DNA of 57,115 bases from Burkholderiales bacterium PBB3 (GTDB taxonomy: Bacteria; Pseudomonadota; Gammaproteobacteria; Burkholderiales; Burkholderiaceae_C). The translations under genes were made by a program, and so were the position numbers. The stretch covers positions 1 to 57,115 of the forward strand of contig NKIK01000067.1 of the NCBI GenBank assembly GCA_002256115.1, read 5' to 3'. Every line of letters starts with the position of its first letter. Position 1 is the first letter of the stretch. Below the pieces are notes generated by a model. That model had not been told where the DNA came from and made no database searches. It saw nothing but the letters and a program-made list of their open reading frames with translations. Positions 52,107 to 57,115 of this stretch are shown piece after piece.

Positions 52107-55100
52107 GTGGTCGTCGATGTCATCGCATTTGGCAAGGCCCTAGGCGGTAGGCTGCTATTTTCCGCTGGCGCGCTTATCAAAGGTGGACTTGCCAAGAGGA
52201 GCGCTCGCAACAGGGCGATGAAAGGCGAAGACCTGTCCAGCCAGGTCAGCCTTGAATACATCGTCAAAGCCGAATTGGTCAAGCTCGCTGCGAGCTCGGC
52301 TTTACCTCAAGAGCTGCAGAGCGACTACTTTCGTGCGTGGCTGCTTAGCGAGGAATGCATCGAGCGATTTGTTGAGGTCCTGATTGCACAGGCTGGAGGC
52401 GACTCTGCTCTTGCACAGCGCGCCCGCGACGACCTTGCAAAGCGATACGAGCAAACGACTGGTGAAACGCAGAAGCTGGCAATAGGCCCGCTCAACTTGG
52501 TCGTATCTCACGTCTATGGGCAGCTCAGGGCGACAGAATCCGCGAGGCAGCTTCTCAATAGCGCGCTCGCCCTCCGAAGTGCTGCTCAACTCCATGGCTT
52601 ACGGCATCCCGACCTACGTCCGTTTCCGACCGATGCGGACCTAGAACGTTTGCGGACCGTCTCGGCCCGGTTGCTTGAGGCCGGCCGTGCCACTTGGAAG
52701 ATGCCGGCTTTCGTGGCGCCACTGACGTTGGAAGCCAACGAAGACAACGACGACAAGGAAGCACGCCCGGTCACCACGGTGCAGCTTCTTGACTCCATCG
52801 ATGCAGGCGGCAACCTCATCCTGTTCGGTGACGGCGGCATTGGGAAGACCACGTTCTTGCTCGAGCTGGCATCACTGTTTTCTCGGAAGGCGGGGCGACG
52901 TGCTTCGCTCTATGTCGATGCAGCCATTTGGGCCCGCTCGGGCGTTGGTGTCCTTGACTACCTCGCTAGCACGCCACCCGCGCAGGCGCTCGGTGTGTCA
53001 TCCGGAGAACTCGCGAAGTTCGCAGAGAGCGGTTGTCTGGTGCTATTGGTCAACGGCTGGAACGAAATTCCTGCGGAGCGAAAGTCATTCTGCCGCGAGA
53101 CCTTCAACATCCTCACGACAACAACACCCACCCTCGCGGTGGCGGTTACATCTCGAACAGCACACGACGCCGCGAGTCTGCGGTCGCCGCGACGAATCGT
53201 CGTGCGCGGGCTTACTTGGCAGGGGCAGTCAGCGGTAATTCGCTCTGAGCTAAAAGAAGGGTCAGCCGATGCGTTGCTTGAAGTCTTGGCCAAGGACACG
53301 CGGTTGCGCCACGCGGCAAGGAGCCCACTCATCCTTCGTGGTCTTATTGCGCAAGCTCAAGCGGGAGCCAAGGCCTCCTCCAATGTGTACGACATTCTCG
53401 GTGCTGTCCTCGCAACCTTCGAAGGGGACGACAAGCGCAGGCTTACGCTGGAGGACGCACCGGTCTTTGGCATGCAGACCCGCTATCTTGAAGAGCTCGC
53501 TTGCGACCTGAATGCTCGCGGGACTACAAACCTGTTTCGAGACGAGGCAATGTCCGCAATAGGTACTGCAGCAACTTACATGGTTGAAGAACGACTTCTG
53601 GGAGTGGTCCCTCAACCAAGGTCGGTATTGGACGTTCTTGCCAGTCATCACGTCCTACATGTTCAGGACGGATTGGTGAGATTCGCCCACCAGCGGTTTC
53701 AGGAGTACTTCGCCGCCGCTCGTCTTCTGCGCGCCGGTGGTCAAGCAGACGAATCGACAAGACTTCTCAGCAATGCTGTCAATGAACCGGCCTGGGCGGA
53801 CTCGCTAAAGCTTGTCGCAGGAAAGCTCGGAGCTCCGGGGGGCTCGGGTGCCGCCCGAGCGCGGCTCGTGCGAACCGCAGAGGCGGTTGACTTCGCGTAC
53901 GCGTGCGACTTAGCGGGCCTTTGTGCGTTCACGGAATCGGACGACGCCGCGCTTCACGCTCGAATTGTCGCGGGCGTCAATAAGTTGGGCGCGTCGCAAC
54001 TCGGGCAAGTAAAGGACCTTGGCGTTGCTTGCCAGATTGCCTCGCGCCTACCTGTGTTCGCTGAGAATCTGTGGGCTCTGTTTGAGAGTGACGAGCAGCA
54101 GACGAGGCTGCATTCACATCGCCTTAACGGTTCCCGGATATCACTCACGCAACTCGGCCCACAAGCAGAAGCGCGCATCAATGCATGGCCTTCCGCCCTT
54201 CGCTCGGAGTTCCTGCACGAAACTGCCAGCAATTCAGACAACTACGACTTCATTGTTCGTACCGCTGTTGCAGACCCTGATCCGGACGTCCGCGCGGCAG
54301 CAATCTCCGCTCTGTTTTGGAGCTACCCAGCATCGACGGCTGGCTTGAATGCTTGGCTCAACGCGCCGCTTGAGGTGCAGACAAAGCACAATTTGGTTGG
54401 CTACATCGACTATGGAATTGAGCAGGGTGTCGCCGGCGACCAGATTCGAGAGCGGTTGTGTGTGATTGGGGCAAGCGAAATCTCCGACGTCGCTCGGCTG
54501 CAATTGGCGCTTGCCTTTCCAACTGAAGTGGGGCCGACCGCGGTGGACGCTGTCCTCGCTCGATTGAGAAACGTAGAACAGCGAGGCGGCCCCGAGCAGC
54601 TCGTCGCCATCGCTGAAGCGCACGCGCCTGAACGTCTACTTGCCCTCGCCCTCGAGCTTGTAGCCGGCGAACAGGGAACACCTCAGTGGGCAGGTGAGCT
54701 GCTTCTGGGCGAAAAGCCGGAGATGCGTGAAATTGCGTTTGAGACGGCTTGGGAGACGTTGATGGCGGGCGAAGGCCGCCGACTGAACTCAGAGAGTGTC
54801 GGGCCACTGTCGAGCATGGCTCAAACGAGACGGAGCGTTGCAACGTGGTTGCGGCATTGCGTCGAACGGCGCAGCAAACTCTCCGACGTAGAGCATGAGC
54901 GTGGGCGCCAAGTTGGGTATCTGCTCGCCCATGCACCGGGAGAGGATCTTCTTGGGGTCGTCATGGAGCGCGGGGTACAGGCGTCATATGAAGAGTCAGT
55001 TGAATTGGCCGAGATGCTCTTGACTCGAGTTTCGCGAGGCGAGGGGTCTGTTTCGGGCGCAAATCCGTGGCTACCGAAGCCGGAGCAGTTCACGCGGCTC

Positions 55101-56717
55101 TTTGACCTCTTCAGCGGGAAGCGCGAAGTGGCTCAAAACCCGCAGGACAGACTGTTCACGCTGTTGGCTTGCATTGCAAGCCATGTGGCACCAGCCGATT
55201 TTGGACCACTGCTTCTCGAAGCGCTTCGCCGTCATCTCGACGCGTGGACGGCATATCGAGCACTCTTGGATGAATTGCTGAAAAGGCCAAGCTCACCGCG
55301 GCCAAACAATCCATCGCTGGGAAACTACGTCATCTCATCGCTCACGAGATGGGGGATGGATGCTTTGCCTGGTGTTCTGCAGCTACTGTCGCATCCGAAT
55401 GCGTCCGACCTGGTGCCGCAGGCCATAGGACGCGTCGCAAGCCTCCCATGGAGCAGCACGAAGAAACTGGTGTTCAGCAGCGTCAACACCGATATTCAGG
55501 ATGGCCGTCAGCGACACGACACTGGGTGCGTGCTGCAACAACCCTCCCCGGCATACCAGCCTGTGACCGACGATGCGGCCAGAGCGCTTGCCAGCCTCCT
55601 GAATGTAGAGGTCGACCGACAGCTGGCCGAGCGGAAGGCGAACCCCAAGTGGAACGCCAGGCAAGGCGAGTATCAGCTTGGTAACCTCGTGGGCATCCTC
55701 GCCAATCTGCCTAGCGTTGAAATCGTCGCTCCGGTCACGCGTGCGCTTAGCAGCGGCCTAATGGGACTGTATGGTTTCATAGGGGCAGTGAGGGCCCTCA
55801 CTCGGCAAGGATGGGTCTTCTCGGACGTCGGTGTGGTCAGCGAGTTTGAGGCTCTGTATGAGCGAGAGACAAGCGCTGCTTGGGTTCAAGAGTCAACAAG
55901 GTACACGCTCGCTGAGTTCAGTCAACTGATGTTCCTGGTGGAACCGCCTACGCGTCTGAAATTGCCGTTGAGTCACTACCTCAGCGAATGGCAGCGGTTT
56001 GCCCATCCCTCCGAAGTGATACGAGTCTTGGGCGATATGAGGACCGAAAGAGCATGGCCATTGCTCTTGGAACTGGGAACGGAGCTCTCGATCAAGGGCA
56101 ACACCGCTGAGGAACTTCCTCACGCCCTCGCCTCAGCACTGTCGTCGAATCACTTCGCGGCGTTCGCTCGTCTCGTTTCCGATGGGACGCTGTTTTCTTG
56201 GAGCCGTAGTGCGTGGACGGTCGAGCGCATCGCGCCGGCCGTGGCCGAGGTTGTCAAGACCACTCCGGAGCACTTGAACGTGTTGATTGATTCCTGGCGA
56301 AAGAACGCGTCACCTCTTGGCGACGCCTTGCTCGCGGAAGTTCTAGCCAGGGTGGACGTTGTAGACGAGAAGCGATGGGAGCTTGGTCTCGAAGCCTTGG
56401 ACGCGGGGCGTGCAAATGACCCGAACATGCCCGCGTATCGAATGCTCAAGCGCATGTTCAAACTCCAAGTCCCACTTGGCGAGAACCAATTCGAGGTCTA
56501 TCCCAAGGCCTGCAATCCTCTTAGACTGGCGCTTTATCGCCGAGCCAAGGTCGGTGGAGACGTGGGCCTCGCCGCGCGGCGGATTCTTGCATCGCTAGAG
56601 TGTGGTCGCCGAGAAGGTGAACGTCCGACCGATGAACCACGCCATCCTGACCCGGGCGACGGATTGCCATGGACAAGTGTGTTAAGTCTGCCCGGCAATG
56701 GTCAAGTTAGTGCTTAG
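52107..56717 (+). CDS. NACHT-domain NTPase, NLR-like antiphage candidate
   Basis: About 1536 residues. I prefer the GTG at 52107, which has GAGG 6 bases upstream, over the TTG at 52101. The N-terminal 200 residues are helical with a hydrophobic stretch at the very start (IAFGKALGGRLLFSAGALIK). The NACHT core begins near residue 235 with P-loop FGDGGIGKTT. The Walker B region reads LVLLVNGWNEI, with Asn where NACHT proteins usually have Asp. A winged-helix end has FAHQRFQEYFAA near residue 530. The C-terminal 900 residues are helical repeats (HEAT-like), a probable sensor. This layout fits bacterial NACHT and Avs-like defence proteins. The effector function is not clear. Confidence 0.8.
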   Translation: MVVDVIAFGKALGGRLLFSAGALIKGGLAKRSARNRAMKGEDLSSQVSLEYIVKAELVKLAASSALPQELQSDYFRAWLLSEECIERFVEVLIAQAGGDSALAQRARDDLAKRYEQTTGETQKLAIGPLNLVVSHVYGQLRATESARQLLNSALALRSAAQLHGLRHPDLRPFPTDADLERLRTVSARLLEAGRATWKMPAFVAPLTLEANEDNDDKEARPVTTVQLLDSIDAGGNLILFGDGGIGKTTFLLELASLFSRKAGRRASLYVDAAIWARSGVGVLDYLASTPPAQALGVSSGELAKFAESGCLVLLVNGWNEIPAERKSFCRETFNILTTTTPTLAVAVTSRTAHDAASLRSPRRIVVRGLTWQGQSAVIRSELKEGSADALLEVLAKDTRLRHAARSPLILRGLIAQAQAGAKASSNVYDILGAVLATFEGDDKRRLTLEDAPVFGMQTRYLEELACDLNARGTTNLFRDEAMSAIGTAATYMVEERLLGVVPQPRSVLDVLASHHVLHVQDGLVRFAHQRFQEYFAAARLLRAGGQADESTRLLSNAVNEPAWADSLKLVAGKLGAPGGSGAARARLVRTAEAVDFAYACDLAGLCAFTESDDAALHARIVAGVNKLGASQLGQVKDLGVACQIASRLPVFAENLWALFESDEQQTRLHSHRLNGSRISLTQLGPQAEARINAWPSALRSEFLHETASNSDNYDFIVRTAVADPDPDVRAAAISALFWSYPASTAGLNAWLNAPLEVQTKHNLVGYIDYGIEQGVAGDQIRERLCVIGASEISDVARLQLALAFPTEVGPTAVDAVLARLRNVEQRGGPEQLVAIAEAHAPERLLALALELVAGEQGTPQWAGELLLGEKPEMREIAFETAWETLMAGEGRRLNSESVGPLSSMAQTRRSVATWLRHCVERRSKLSDVEHERGRQVGYLLAHAPGEDLLGVVMERGVQASYEESVELAEMLLTRVSRGEGSVSGANPWLPKPEQFTRLFDLFSGKREVAQNPQDRLFTLLACIASHVAPADFGPLLLEALRRHLDAWTAYRALLDELLKRPSSPRPNNPSLGNYVISSLTRWGMDALPGVLQLLSHPNASDLVPQAIGRVASLPWSSTKKLVFSSVNTDIQDGRQRHDTGCVLQQPSPAYQPVTDDAARALASLLNVEVDRQLAERKANPKWNARQGEYQLGNLVGILANLPSVEIVAPVTRALSSGLMGLYGFIGAVRALTRQGWVFSDVGVVSEFEALYERETSAAWVQESTRYTLAEFSQLMFLVEPPTRLKLPLSHYLSEWQRFAHPSEVIRVLGDMRTERAWPLLLELGTELSIKGNTAEELPHALASALSSNHFAAFARLVSDGTLFSWSRSAWTVERIAPAVAEVVKTTPEHLNVLIDSWRKNASPLGDALLAEVLARVDVVDEKRWELGLEALDAGRANDPNMPAYRMLKRMFKLQVPLGENQFEVYPKACNPLRLALYRRAKVGGDVGLAARRILASLECGRREGERPTDEPRHPDPGDGLPWTSVLSLPGNGQVSA

Positions 56718-57000
56718 GCGGCGATCACAATTGCCAAATTGGCGGACAAATCCCGGTCTCTCACATACCTCAGCATCTGGCCCGCTAGAGGTGCAATCGA
56801 TTCAACCTGCGCAGGAAAAAAGTATTCTGGTCAACAGGGGCATCTTTGGGAAATAAACCATCACCCAGAGAGACGGAAGTTTCATGATTACGCGTAGATT
56901 TTCGCTGTTCTTAACTTCTCGAAACCGGCCACTCGTGAAAGTCGGCTCCTGGCCTGACCTGGTCAAGACTAACGGGATTTGAATGACAGGTTTCGCTTAG
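56718..57000. other. intergenic region with degenerate repeat
   Basis: No gene. AACGGGATTTGAATGACAGG at 56971-56990, continuing TTTCGC, repeats the unit at 49204-49229. Nothing else recognised. Confidence 0.45.
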
Positions 57001-57074
57001 GTTTATAGGACGCCCTCCCGCAGTGGCGCGCCAACGGTAGCGCGAACGCACTGAAGGGAGGGCGTCGTATAAAC
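57001..57074. repeat. long imperfect hairpin at window edge
   Basis: The 19-base arms 57001-57019 and 57056-57074 (GTTTATA…GCCCTCCC against GGGAGGGC…TATAAAC) pair with one mismatch. A weaker inner stem CAGTG/CACTG with GCGCG pairs lies inside. It directly abuts the degenerate repeat on the left. A second, weaker stem (CTCG/CGAG) follows to the window end. It could be the edge of a mobile element or structured RNA. Confidence 0.6.
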
Positions 57075-57115
57075 CTCGAGGGAGGAAGCCGCGGGGCCAG
57101 AAGACGGCCCGAGTT

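Noticed and set aside
57001..57074. Integron attC site
   Set aside because: The arms begin GTTTATA and end TATAAAC, the reverse of the RYYYAAC/GTTRRRY arrangement. No integrase gene is present.

Overview
The window looks like accessory DNA from a betaproteobacterium, probably Burkholderiales (Comamonadaceae, Rhodoferax/Polaromonas-like). That is inferred from moderate GC, the protein families, and the mix of decayed intergenic repeats with intact islands. I see no rRNA, tRNA, CRISPR array, replication origin or core housekeeping block. Everything is mobile elements, defence-like modules, a peptide-export locus and signalling genes.

Layout. (1) 1-6.3 kb: a five-gene Tn7-like transposition operon on the minus strand (tnsA, tnsB, tnsC and two TniQ-family genes), its cistrons tightly overlapped. 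(2) 6.3-10.1 kb: divergent small HTH regulators, a membrane protein and several small hypothetical proteins. (3) 10.3-13.1 kb: a 467-codon hypothetical gene cut by an IS4-family element that still has an exact 9-bp target duplication. (4) 14.3-23.4 kb: a defence-like block. It holds an E2-E1-JAB fusion with a metallo-beta-lactamase-fold partner, a divergent WYL regulator, and a second operon of patatin, thermolysin-like peptidase and another metallo-beta-lactamase-fold protein.

(5) 24.2-44.5 kb: the most interesting part. It contains a C39-peptidase ABC transporter, a HlyD-family adaptor, two small precursor peptides with near-matching 15-residue double-glycine leaders, a Fic-domain enzyme encoded directly before one precursor, and two secreted ClpP-fold proteins, one of which lacks the catalytic His. 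Three copies of an HTH-receiver regulator (one decayed), two histidine kinases, a TonB-dependent receptor and a prolyl oligopeptidase complete it. Fragments of the transporter and of hlyD show that an export cassette was duplicated and then lost genes reciprocally: one copy kept the transporter, the other the adaptor. I infer a bacteriocin- or signal-peptide system with peptide modification, export, sensing, uptake and degradation.

(6) 44.5-57.1 kb: small hypothetical genes, some broken; a class C beta-lactamase-family hydrolase; a Sel1-repeat protein; dispersed degenerate repeats; an IS1182-family element; and a 1536-residue NACHT-domain protein resembling antiphage NLR-like proteins. The window ends in a long hairpin.
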